A stretch of 64,000 nt of DNA from Pseudonocardia sp. DSM 110487 (GTDB lineage Bacteria; Actinomycetota; Actinomycetes; Mycobacteriales; Pseudonocardiaceae): the NCBI RefSeq assembly GCF_019468565.1, contig NZ_CP080521.1:5270001-5334000 (forward strand), written 5' to 3'. Positions 42,180 through 49,541 of the stretch are shown here, piece after piece. A model generated the notes under the pieces. That model saw nothing but the letters and a program-made list of their open reading frames with translations. It had not been told where the DNA came from and did no database searches. A program made the position numbers and the translations under genes. Position 1 is the first letter of the stretch; each line of letters begins with the position of its first letter.

Positions 42180-42788
42180 ATGGCCGGTATCACCCGAGGT
42201 TTCGTCGGGCGGCGGCGCGAGCGCGACTCGCGGCTGCCTCCCGGGCAGTACGACGCGCGTGACGAGTGGCCGGTGCTGCACGCAGAGGCCACCCCGAACA
42301 TCACGACCGACCGCTGGACGTTCACGATCGAGGGCCTGGTCGAGAACACCGTCACCTGGGACTGGGACGAGATCCACGCGCTCCCCCGCTCCCGCTACGA
42401 GGGCGACATCCACTGCGTCACCACCTGGTCCAAGCTCGGCATGACGTTCGACGGCGTCTCGGTCGACACGCTGCTCGCCGCCGCGAAGCCGCAACCGAGC
42501 GCCACCCACGTGATGGCCGTGTCGCACACCGGCTACACCACCAACCTGCCGCTCGACGACATCACCGGTGGCAAGGCATGGGTCGTCTGGGATGCCGACG
42601 GCGAGCCGCTCAGCACGATCCACGGCGGCCCGGCCCGGCTGCTGGTGCCGCACCTGTACTTCTGGAAGAGCGCGAAGTGGGTGTCGGGCCTGCGCCTGAT
42701 GGACCACGACGAGCAGGGCTTCTGGGAACGCAACGGCTACCACGACCGCGGCGACCCCTGGACCGAGCAGCGCTACCAGGGCGACTGA
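42180..42788 (+). CDS. Sulfite-oxidase-like molybdopterin oxidoreductase
   Basis: A 202-residue single-domain oxidoreductase of the sulfite oxidase/YedY (MsrP-like) fold. The molybdenum-binding Cys is in DIHCVTTWSKLGMTFDGV near residue 79. RWTFTIEGLVENTVTWDWDEIHALP is the pterin-domain start, and GPARLLVPHLYFWKSAKWVSGL the pterin-contacting region. There is no signal peptide or dimerisation domain, so it is probably cytoplasmic. The next gene, 13 bp downstream, is a flavin reductase of the FNR type that most likely supplies electrons. The ATG has GAGGAGAG upstream. Confidence 0.9.
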   Translation: MAGITRGFVGRRRERDSRLPPGQYDARDEWPVLHAEATPNITTDRWTFTIEGLVENTVTWDWDEIHALPRSRYEGDIHCVTTWSKLGMTFDGVSVDTLLAAAKPQPSATHVMAVSHTGYTTNLPLDDITGGKAWVVWDADGEPLSTIHGGPARLLVPHLYFWKSAKWVSGLRLMDHDEQGFWERNGYHDRGDPWTEQRYQGD

Positions 42789-42801
42789 GGGCGACCGGCC
42801 C

Positions 42802-43527
42802 ATGACGCTCACCCCAGGCGGCACCGCACACCGCCGCACCCTGCGCTGGCAGACGGCCCGCGTCCTCGCCGTGCGGGACGAGACGCCGCGCGCCCGCACC
42901 TTCCGGCTCGCGCTGCCGGAGCCGCGCCCGCACTTGCCCGGGCAGTACTACGTCGTCCGGCTCACCGCGCCCGACGGCTACACGGCCTCCCGCGACTACT
43001 CGGTCGCCTCGCCACCGGACGACACGGGCGAGATCGAGCTGACCGTCGAACGGCTCGACGACGGCGAGGTCTCGGAGTTCCTGCACGACGTCGTCGTGCC
43101 AGGCGACGAGCTGGAGGTGCGCGGCCCGATCGGCTACTTCGGCTGGGACGCGAGCAGCCCCGCGCTGCTCGTCGGTGGCGGATCGGGGGTGGTGCCGCTG
43201 ATGGCGATGCTCCGCCACGCCCGCAGGATCGGCCGCCCCGACCTCGTGCGGCTGGTCGTCTCCGCCCGCTCGCCGGAGGACCTGTACTACGCCGACGAGC
43301 TGCCCGGCCCCGAGACCACGGTGATCTACACCCGCCATGCGCCGCCCGATGCGGGTCGCGCGGTCGGCCGCCTCGCGATCGCCGACGTGGCACCGCTCGT
43401 CCGTGGTGGGGAGACGGCCTACGTGTGCGGTTCCTCCGGCTTCGCCGACGCCGCCACGCACGTGCTGATCGAGGCAGGCGTCCAGGTGCAGGACATTCGT
43501 GTGGAGCGCTTCGGCCCGTCCGGCTAG
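42802..43527 (+). CDS. FNR-type ferredoxin/flavin reductase
   Basis: A 241-residue FAD/NAD(P)H oxidoreductase. The FAD motif is RDYSVASPP (RxYS pattern) near residue 67, followed by GIGYFGW-like LEVRGPIGYFGW. The NAD-binding part has LLVGGGSGVVPLMAMLRHA and YVCGSSGFADAATHVLIEAG. No [2Fe-2S] domain is attached. The gene follows the sulfite-oxidase-like gene by 13 bp and is almost certainly its electron-transfer partner. It starts at ATG 42802. Confidence 0.9.
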   Translation: MTLTPGGTAHRRTLRWQTARVLAVRDETPRARTFRLALPEPRPHLPGQYYVVRLTAPDGYTASRDYSVASPPDDTGEIELTVERLDDGEVSEFLHDVVVPGDELEVRGPIGYFGWDASSPALLVGGGSGVVPLMAMLRHARRIGRPDLVRLVVSARSPEDLYYADELPGPETTVIYTRHAPPDAGRAVGRLAIADVAPLVRGGETAYVCGSSGFADAATHVLIEAGVQVQDIRVERFGPSG

Positions 43528-43537
43528 CGTCGTGATC

Positions 43538-44242
43538 ATGACGCCCGCGTGGATCTTTCCCGAGTTCTCCCCCGTCGGGGTCGACCTCGCCGGCGCGGAG
43601 GCCGTCGCGCGCTACGACCACAACCAGGGCACCGACCCCGAGCGTGACAACGCCCTGCTCGACCGGCTCGGCGTCGGGCCGGGCACCCGGTTGGTCGACC
43701 TGGCGTGCGGCACCGGGTCGCTCGTGGTCGAGGCGGCCCGGCGCGGTGCCGACGTGCACGGCGTGGACGTCGGCGAGGAGATGCTGGCGTTCACGCGAAG
43801 GCGCGCGGCCGACGCGGGGGTCGATGTGTCGCTGCACCACGCCGGGTTCCTGTCCTACGAGCTCACCGGCCCACCCGCCGACGTCGTCACCACGCGGTCG
43901 GCGCTGCACCAGCTGCCCGAGTTCTGGAAGCAGGCTGCCCTGCTCCGGATCGCCGGGTACGTGCACGCGGGCGGCCTGCTCTACGTCTGGGACCTGATGT
44001 TCAGCTTCCCACCCGCCGAGTACGCCGAGCAGGTCCAGCGGATGATCGACGAGCTCGGGCGGCCGGACGGCGGTGCAGACGGCGCAGGCTTCACCAGGGC
44101 CGACTTCGAGGCACACGTCCGCGAGGAGTTCTCCACCTACAGCTGGATCCTGGAAGGTCTCATCGAACGCGCCGGGTTCACCGTCGAGGAGGCGGCGTTC
44201 CCCCGGCCCACGCACGGGGAGTTCGTCTGCAGGCGCCGGTAG
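43538..44242 (+). CDS. Class I SAM-dependent methyltransferase
   Basis: A 234-residue methyltransferase-fold protein. The SAM motif is LVDLACGTGSLVVEAARRGADVHGVDVGEEML at about residues 54-85, with MTRSALHQLPEFWKQAALLRIAGYVHAGGLLYVWDLMF as the later motif region. The ending FTVEEAAFPRPTHGEFVCRR is normal for small-molecule methyltransferases. No substrate can be inferred. ATG 43538 is preferred; an in-frame GTG two codons upstream is possible. It follows the reductase gene by 10 bp and may belong to the same transcript. Confidence 0.86.
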   Translation: MTPAWIFPEFSPVGVDLAGAEAVARYDHNQGTDPERDNALLDRLGVGPGTRLVDLACGTGSLVVEAARRGADVHGVDVGEEMLAFTRRRAADAGVDVSLHHAGFLSYELTGPPADVVTTRSALHQLPEFWKQAALLRIAGYVHAGGLLYVWDLMFSFPPAEYAEQVQRMIDELGRPDGGADGAGFTRADFEAHVREEFSTYSWILEGLIERAGFTVEEAAFPRPTHGEFVCRRR

Positions 44243-44304
44243 CCTCGCCGTCCGGCCGATCGTTAGGTTGTCAGGACCAACGGCACCCCGGACAGGAGGC
44301 TGCG

Positions 44305-45045
44305 ATGCCCGACCGCCCGCATGTCCTCGTGGACCGCGCCAGCCCGGTGCCGCTGTACTTCCAGGTGGCGCGCCAGCTGGAGCAGGCCATCGAGTCGGGG
44401 GTGCTCCCGCCCGGCTCGCGACTGGACAACGAGATCACGCTCGCCGAGGAGCTGGGGCTGTCCCGCCCCACCATGCGGCAGGCGATCCAGTACCTGGTGG
44501 ACAAGGGCCTTCTGGTGCGCAAGCGCGGCGTCGGCACCCACGTCGCACGGGCCCGGGTCCGCCGCCCGGTCGGGCTCACCAGCTTGTTCGACGACCTCAC
44601 GAGCTCGGGCCAGTGGCCGACCACCACCGTGCTCTCGCACACCGTGGAGGCCGCATCCGGCGTGGTGGCCGCCGCGCTCGAGGTGCCGGAGGGCACGTCC
44701 GTGATCGCGCTGGAGCGGCTCCGCCGCGCCGGCGGCGAACCCCTCGCCATCATGCGCAACCATCTGCGCGCCGACCTCGTTCCGCTACAGCCGGAGCAGC
44801 TGGAACAGCGCGGGCTCTACGAGGTGCTCCGCGAAGCCGGGGTGGCGCTCACCTCCGCCACCCAGAGCATCGGCGCCCGGCGGGCCACCGCCGCCGAGGC
44901 CAAGCTCCTCGACGAGACACGGGGCGCCCCGCTGCTGACGATGCGGCGCACCACGTTCGACGACCGCGGCCTCGTCGTCGAGTTCGGCGACCACCTCTAC
45001 CGGGCGTCGCGCTACTCGTTCGAGGTGGCACTCACGGGCCGGTGA
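44305..45045 (+). CDS. GntR/HutC-family transcriptional regulator
   Basis: A 246-residue regulator. The N-terminal winged helix is SPVPLYFQVARQLEQAIESGVLPPGSRLDNEITLAEELGLSRPTMRQAIQYLVDKGLLVRKRGVGTHVA. The C-terminal UTRA ligand domain runs from about residue 95 (SHTVEAASGVVAAALEVPEGTSVIALERLRRAGGEPLAIMRNHLRADL) to HLYRASRYSFEVALTGR. Such regulators bind sugar phosphates, amino acids or related compounds. The ATG 44305 follows AGGAGG at a normal distance. Its target is unknown; it stands just after the methyltransferase gene. Confidence 0.92.
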   Translation: MPDRPHVLVDRASPVPLYFQVARQLEQAIESGVLPPGSRLDNEITLAEELGLSRPTMRQAIQYLVDKGLLVRKRGVGTHVARARVRRPVGLTSLFDDLTSSGQWPTTTVLSHTVEAASGVVAAALEVPEGTSVIALERLRRAGGEPLAIMRNHLRADLVPLQPEQLEQRGLYEVLREAGVALTSATQSIGARRATAAEAKLLDETRGAPLLTMRRTTFDDRGLVVEFGDHLYRASRYSFEVALTGR

Positions 45046-45167
45046 CCCCGCGCCGGAGTACACGCTGCGTGTCGACATCACCCGATCTCGTCCCTGGAGG
45101 GACCTCTTCGGGTGGAATCGGCCCGCATGCCGCGACGGACCCCGACCCGGACAGTCAAGCTGTGCCC

Positions 45168-45335
45168 ATGCGACGCAGGCATGTGGCGGCAACAGCCCTG
45201 GTCAGTCTCGTGATCGGCGCGGTGCTGGCGATGCTCGCACCATCGGCCACGGCCGCGTCCGACGCCGAGTCCGGCAGCTCACCGGGGAACCGGGGCTGGG
45301 TCGCCGGGAACGACTCCGACAGCAACGACGACTGA
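45168..45335 (+). CDS. Small secreted protein of unknown function
   Basis: A 55-residue protein with a basic start (MRRRHVAATALV), a hydrophobic stretch (SLVIGAVLAMLAPSATA) and an AxA-type cleavage site, giving a mature peptide of about 27 residues rich in Ser, Gly, Asn and Asp (GSSPGNRGWVAGNDSDSNDD). I do not recognise it. No strong ribosome site is visible; GTG 45162 is an alternative start two codons earlier. Two strong hairpins follow, which supports a real 3' end here. Its upstream neighbour is a GntR regulator. Confidence 0.6.
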   Translation: MRRRHVAATALVSLVIGAVLAMLAPSATAASDAESGSSPGNRGWVAGNDSDSNDD

Positions 45336-45361
45336 CGGGCGACGGAAGACGACACCGACCC

Positions 45362-45427
45362 GGGGCCGGCCACCGGCCCCGTGCTGACCGCCGCCGCTCC
45401 CACCCCTCCGGTGCGGCGGCGGTCAGC
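45362..45427. terminator. Double hairpin between convergent genes
   Basis: GGGGCCGG (45362-45369) pairs with CCGGCCCC (45373-45380), and GCTGACCGCCGCCG (45383-45396) pairs perfectly with CGGCGGCGGTCAGC (45414-45427). They stand between a plus-strand gene ending at 45335 and a minus-strand gene ending at 45489, so they can end transcription from both sides. Confidence 0.65.
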
Positions 45428-45488
45428 GTTCGGCCCGGCAAGACCCGACCGCGCGCACGCAGCCGTGAACCGCGGGATTCCGGCTCCG

Positions 45489-46301
45489 TCAGGACGCGCC
45501 GTCGGCCATGCGGCGGTACACCTCCGCGGCCGCGCGGGAGAAGCCGTCCGGCACGCCGACGGCAGCGAGGGTGGCGGCCGCCTCGTCCATCTCCCCCGCC
45601 CAGCGCCATGCCTTCGCCCCCGCGCGGGCGTGCAGTGCGTCCAGGTGCGCCGTGAGGTCGACGCCGTCGCTGGCCAGCTGGTCGCCCAGCGCGTCCCGCA
45701 CGCCGTAGGCGTCGGCTGCCGCGGCGAGCGCCGCCCACACCGTCGGCAGGGCCTTGGTCTGCAGGGCGTAGCACGCCTTGAGCGCGCTCGCCTGGCCGAG
45801 GCCGGGGCCGAGCACCCTGGCAGTGAAGGGGGAGCCCGCGAACAGGTCGGCCACCACGGGTGCCGCCTCGCCCGACAGCCACAGCACCGTGCGGCCGGGC
45901 TCCCATGCCGGTCGGCCGATCACGGCCCCGTCCACAACGCGCTCCTCGCCCAGCAGCGCACCGATGCGCTGCACGGTGGCGGGGGCGATCGCGTTCGCGT
46001 CGACGTACAAGGGCGGGTCCGGGCGGCCGTCCAGGGCGGCCGCCACCTCCTCGGCGACCGCGCCCGCCGCGTGCGGCGGGCAGATCGAGACGATCAGGTG
46101 GGCCCGGCGGGCCAGCTCGGCCACATCCGGCACGGCGACGAGGTCGGCGAGCTCCGCACGCTTGGCCGTGGCGTGGCTGCGCCCGGCCGCGGCCCAGATC
46201 ACCGTGCCTGCCCGCGCCTTCAGCGCCGAACCGAGCGCGGCACCCATCGCGCCGGGGTGCAGGATCCCGACCACGGGCCGGTCCTGGAGAGGTGAATCCA
46301 C
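45489..46301 (-). CDS. NAD(P)-binding beta-hydroxyacid/6-phosphogluconate-dehydrogenase-like protein
   Basis: A 270-residue protein of the 6-phosphogluconate dehydrogenase NAD-binding group with a DUF1932-like C-terminus. The cofactor motif is GILHPGAMGAALGSALKARAGTVIWAAAGRS (GxxGxMG variant at residues 12-22). The middle holds DANAIAPATVQRIGALL and VDGAVIGRPAWEPGRTVLWLSG. The conserved Lys is in GQASALKACYALQTKALPTVW. Substrates in this group vary, and none can be named. It and the YdjM-like gene on the same strand are separated by 33 bp. Confidence 0.84.
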   Translation of the reverse strand: MDSPLQDRPVVGILHPGAMGAALGSALKARAGTVIWAAAGRSHATAKRAELADLVAVPDVAELARRAHLIVSICPPHAAGAVAEEVAAALDGRPDPPLYVDANAIAPATVQRIGALLGEERVVDGAVIGRPAWEPGRTVLWLSGEAAPVVADLFAGSPFTARVLGPGLGQASALKACYALQTKALPTVWAALAAAADAYGVRDALGDQLASDGVDLTAHLDALHARAGAKAWRWAGEMDEAAATLAAVGVPDGFSRAAAEVYRRMADGAS

Positions 46302-46334
46302 ACCGGCATCATCGCCCTCCCCCGCATCCGCCCG

Positions 46335-47138
46335 TCAGCCGCCCGCGATCAGCCGCTCCACGTGGCCGCGCATCTCCAGCAACCACGGCGCCACGCCGGG
46401 CACGACGAACGCGGCGAGCAGGAACACCGCCAGCGTGAGCGCGGGCGCCACCAGCCATGCCTCGACGGCGCCGCCGGTGCGGAACCTCATCGGCCGTGGG
46501 CTGCCCACCGGGTACCACCGGCGGCCCCGGATCGGCAGCGGCCACAGCAGCGGCGCACCGGACTCGGTGATCGCGTCTCCAGCGGAGTGCACGACCATCC
46601 CCAGGGTCACGGCCGTGCCGAGCCAGCCCGCCGTGCCCGCGGTGCCGCCTGGAACGGCCTGTTCGATCGCGTAGGTGAGCCCGGCGGCGATCACCAGCGA
46701 CGGTGGCCCCGGCACCAGCGCGTCGAGGCCCTTGATCGCCAGGGCGAGGCACACGAACAGCGTGCCCACCAGCACCGGGGTGCCGAACCGGGCGGACGCC
46801 ATGTTCACAGCCATCCCGAGCAGCACGGCCCCGACGACGGTGTGGGTGAGGCCGCGGTGGGAACCGCGGCCGGTGTCGCGTCGACCCCGCGTGAGGTCGT
46901 ACACCAGCCGCGACAGTGGCCGCACCGCGTGGCTCGCGACGAAGGAGGCCGCCGAGAATCGGCGGGTGGCGATCGACGACGGGTGGTCGAGGTCGGGCAG
47001 CAACGCCGCCCCCGCGCAGACGGCGGTGAACGTCAGCACGGTGCCGGCGTCCGGCTGCTCCCCCAGCAGCTGGGGTACGAACCCCGCGACCGCGAGCCCG
47101 AGAGCCGCTCCCGACAGCGCATGACTGACCCCGAGCAC
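46335..47138 (-). CDS. YdjM-family membrane-bound metal-dependent hydrolase
   Basis: A 267-residue integral membrane protein of the LexA-binding/YdjM (DUF457) family. The motifs are MLGVSHALSGAALGLAVAG, LLPDLDHPSSIATRR (DxDHP), then GSHRGLTHT (HRGxTH) and VVHSAGDAITESGAPLLWPL, giving a set of His and Asp residues at the membrane that suggest metal binding. About five helices. In E. coli ydjM is an SOS gene; here no LexA box was checked. The ATG is at 47138 in front of a 291-bp gap that contains the promoter of the peptidase operon on the other strand. Confidence 0.88.
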   Translation of the reverse strand: MLGVSHALSGAALGLAVAGFVPQLLGEQPDAGTVLTFTAVCAGAALLPDLDHPSSIATRRFSAASFVASHAVRPLSRLVYDLTRGRRDTGRGSHRGLTHTVVGAVLLGMAVNMASARFGTPVLVGTLFVCLALAIKGLDALVPGPPSLVIAAGLTYAIEQAVPGGTAGTAGWLGTAVTLGMVVHSAGDAITESGAPLLWPLPIRGRRWYPVGSPRPMRFRTGGAVEAWLVAPALTLAVFLLAAFVVPGVAPWLLEMRGHVERLIAGG

Positions 47139-47356
47139 GCCGCGACGTTAACCCGACCGGGCGACAAGATCGGCCGCGCCACGCCGGGGCGTCGAACGCC
47201 ACCGACCGGCTTCCGCCGCGGCGCGCACGACTTTCCTCCCGTCTCTCCATCCGTACGCAGTTCTACGTAATGCCCGAAACAGCGGCCACGCGTACCGTCG
47301 GCGAAGTGGTCTTCAGGCACACATTCGTCCCAATCGAATCGATGCCACCTGATGGA

Positions 47357-47385
47357 TTGACCACAGATCTGCCCGACTCCATAAT
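47357..47385 (+). promoter_or_regulatory. Housekeeping-type promoter of the M36/M28 peptidase operon
   Basis: TTGACC (47357-47362), a 17-bp spacer and CATAAT (47380-47385) form one of the clearest sigma-70-type promoters in the window. The predicted start would be near 47392, about 38 nt ahead of the M36 gene, whose ribosome site is GAGGAG at 47417-47422. Confidence 0.7.
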
Positions 47386-47429
47386 CGGGCGATCCTGGCG
47401 GCCACGCCCCGGTCGATGAGGAGATTGTG

Positions 47430-49526
47430 ATGACCACCGCGCGACAGGTGCCGGACGACTTCCACGCCCTGTACGACCCGGGTGTCCGCATTGCGCGGGG
47501 GACAGCGCCGCCCGCACCCGTTTCCGTCGCGACGGAAGGTCACCGCCGGCTGGATGCGGAACTCGGCGACCTCGAAGTCGACTACGACGAGGCGACGGGA
47601 TTGCCCAACCGGGTCGCACGGCGAGAACCGGCCGCCGCCTTGTCGGCCGAGGCGAGCGGGTCTCCTGAGGAGGCCGTCCACGCGTTCGTCGCCGATCACG
47701 CGGACCTGTGGCGGCTGTCCGACGCGGATGCGCAGGGAGTCGAGGTCGTGTCCGTCGGCGGCCGGGGCCTCCGCACGGCGCAGCTGGTGCAGCGGGTCGA
47801 GGGCGCGGAGGTGTTCAACTCCGAGGCCACCGCGGCGATCGGCCCTTCTGGCGAGGTGATCTCGGTGGCGGGTCAGTTCTTCCCCGGCGCAGCCGCGGCC
47901 GGCGGCGCCGCACGCTCCGCCGCAACCTCCCCCGAAGAGGCGATCGCGATCGCGGCATTCGACCTGACCGGTTTCGAGTACGCCTCCTCCGCGTTCGGTG
48001 AAGTGACCGACGAGGCCGGCGACTCGGCCCGGGGAAACTATCGGACCTATCGATTCACCGATACCGTCGGAAACGGTCGGCCCGCGTTCGAGCGACCGGT
48101 GCGGTTGAAGGAAGTGCTGTTCCCGCTCGGCGAGCAGCAGTTCGCCCCGGGGTACTACCTCGAGCTCTGGGTCGAAGACTTCCCGGCGTTCGGCTACGTG
48201 ATCGGTTCGGCCGAGGAGCCGGATGTGCTGTTCCGCAAGAACCTGCGTGCGGACGCGGCGTTCACCTACCGGGTCTTCAACACCGGCGACGACCTGTTCC
48301 GCCCCGAGGACGGCCCTGCGCCCGGCTCGCCGCACCCCACCGGCCGGCCGGACGGTTTCCAGGCCAAGGCGGTCCCCGAACGGCTGGTCACGCTCGAGAG
48401 CCTGCTCCCCGGCGACCCGTGGGTACCCGACGACGCCACGACAACCCGCGGCAACAACTGCACGGCCTATGCCGATCTGCGTGCACCAGACGGAGCCGGC
48501 CCGGGTGACGTGTTCGGCACCGTCACCGGCACGCGACGGTTCGACCACGCCTACGACCACACCCGGCCCGCGAACGATCCGGCGAACGTGCAGGCCAGCG
48601 TCGTCGGCATGTTCTTCCTCGTCAACTGGTTGCACGACCGCTGGTACCAGGCGGGCTTCGACGAATCGGCGGGGAACGCCCAGCTGGACAACCTCGGCCG
48701 CGGCGGCGTCGGGGGCGACCCGGTACTGGCGGAGGGCAACGACTTCAGCGGCACCGACAACGCCAACATGCAGACGCCGAGCGACGGTTCCAGTCCGCGG
48801 ATGCAGATGTTCGAGTTCCGGGGTGTCGCGCCGCTCCCGTCCCGCACCAGCAACCTCGACGCGATGATCGTCTTCCACGAGATGGGGCACTACATCACCA
48901 ACCGCCTCGTCGGGAACGCACGAGGGCTGTCCAACAAGCAGGGCAGGGCGATGGGCGAGGGTTGGGGCGATTTCTTCGCGATCTCCATGACGTCCCAGGA
49001 CCCGGACGACTTCGCCGCGGGGGCGTTCCCCGTGGGTGGGTGGACCGATCTCACCTCCACGTTCAACGACAACTACTACTTCTCCATCCGCCGCTACCCG
49101 TACTCGGCCGACATGCGGAAGAACCCGCTGACCTTCAAGCACATCAGCGACGGAGTGGTGCTCCCGACGGGTGCGCCGCGCAATCGGAACACCGGCGGCA
49201 CCAACAGCGAGGTGCACAACGCGGGCGAGGTGTGGTGTGGCGCGCTGTGGGAGGTGTTCGTCAACCTCGTCGCCGCGCACGGCCACGCCGAGGCCGAGCG
49301 CAGGATGCTCGAGTACGTCGTCGGAGGGCTCAAGCTCACTCCGAACATGCCGACGTTCACCCAGGCGCGCGACGGGATCATCACCGCGGTCTCCGCGCTG
49401 AACCCCGGAGACCTCGACGACGTGTGGCAGGGGTTCGCCAAGCGCGGCATGGGCGTCGGAGCCGTGTCACCCCCGCAGACCTCCACATCGCTCGCGGGTG
49501 TGGTCGAGAGCTTCACCACTCCCTAG
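47430..49526 (+). CDS. M36-family (fungalysin-type) zinc metallopeptidase
   Basis: A 698-residue peptidase. The zinc site is VFHEMGHYITNRLV near residue 483 (HExxH) with the third ligand Glu in GEGWGDFFAIS about 26 residues on. The N-terminal 300 residues are the FTP-like propeptide region (EEAVHAFVADHADLWRLSDADAQGVEVVSV, FNSEATAAIGPSGEVISVAGQFFP). RFDHAYDHTRPANDPANVQASVVGMFFLVNWLHDRWYQAGFDE precedes the active site, as in fungalysins. Unlike most M36 peptidases, no signal peptide is seen (MTTARQVPDDFHALYDP). ATG 47430 with GAGGAG upstream. The HAD-M28 gene follows 15 bp later. Confidence 0.9.
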   Translation: MTTARQVPDDFHALYDPGVRIARGTAPPAPVSVATEGHRRLDAELGDLEVDYDEATGLPNRVARREPAAALSAEASGSPEEAVHAFVADHADLWRLSDADAQGVEVVSVGGRGLRTAQLVQRVEGAEVFNSEATAAIGPSGEVISVAGQFFPGAAAAGGAARSAATSPEEAIAIAAFDLTGFEYASSAFGEVTDEAGDSARGNYRTYRFTDTVGNGRPAFERPVRLKEVLFPLGEQQFAPGYYLELWVEDFPAFGYVIGSAEEPDVLFRKNLRADAAFTYRVFNTGDDLFRPEDGPAPGSPHPTGRPDGFQAKAVPERLVTLESLLPGDPWVPDDATTTRGNNCTAYADLRAPDGAGPGDVFGTVTGTRRFDHAYDHTRPANDPANVQASVVGMFFLVNWLHDRWYQAGFDESAGNAQLDNLGRGGVGGDPVLAEGNDFSGTDNANMQTPSDGSSPRMQMFEFRGVAPLPSRTSNLDAMIVFHEMGHYITNRLVGNARGLSNKQGRAMGEGWGDFFAISMTSQDPDDFAAGAFPVGGWTDLTSTFNDNYYFSIRRYPYSADMRKNPLTFKHISDGVVLPTGAPRNRNTGGTNSEVHNAGEVWCGALWEVFVNLVAAHGHAEAERRMLEYVVGGLKLTPNMPTFTQARDGIITAVSALNPGDLDDVWQGFAKRGMGVGAVSPPQTSTSLAGVVESFTTP

Positions 49527-49541
49527 CGTCGGAGGCCCGTC

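Noticed and set aside
39480..42899. A 1139-residue minus-strand frame opposite the GH172, NUDIX, DUF4126 and sulfite-oxidase-like genes
   Set aside because: High-GC antisense shadow; the plus-strand genes have clear motifs and ribosome sites.
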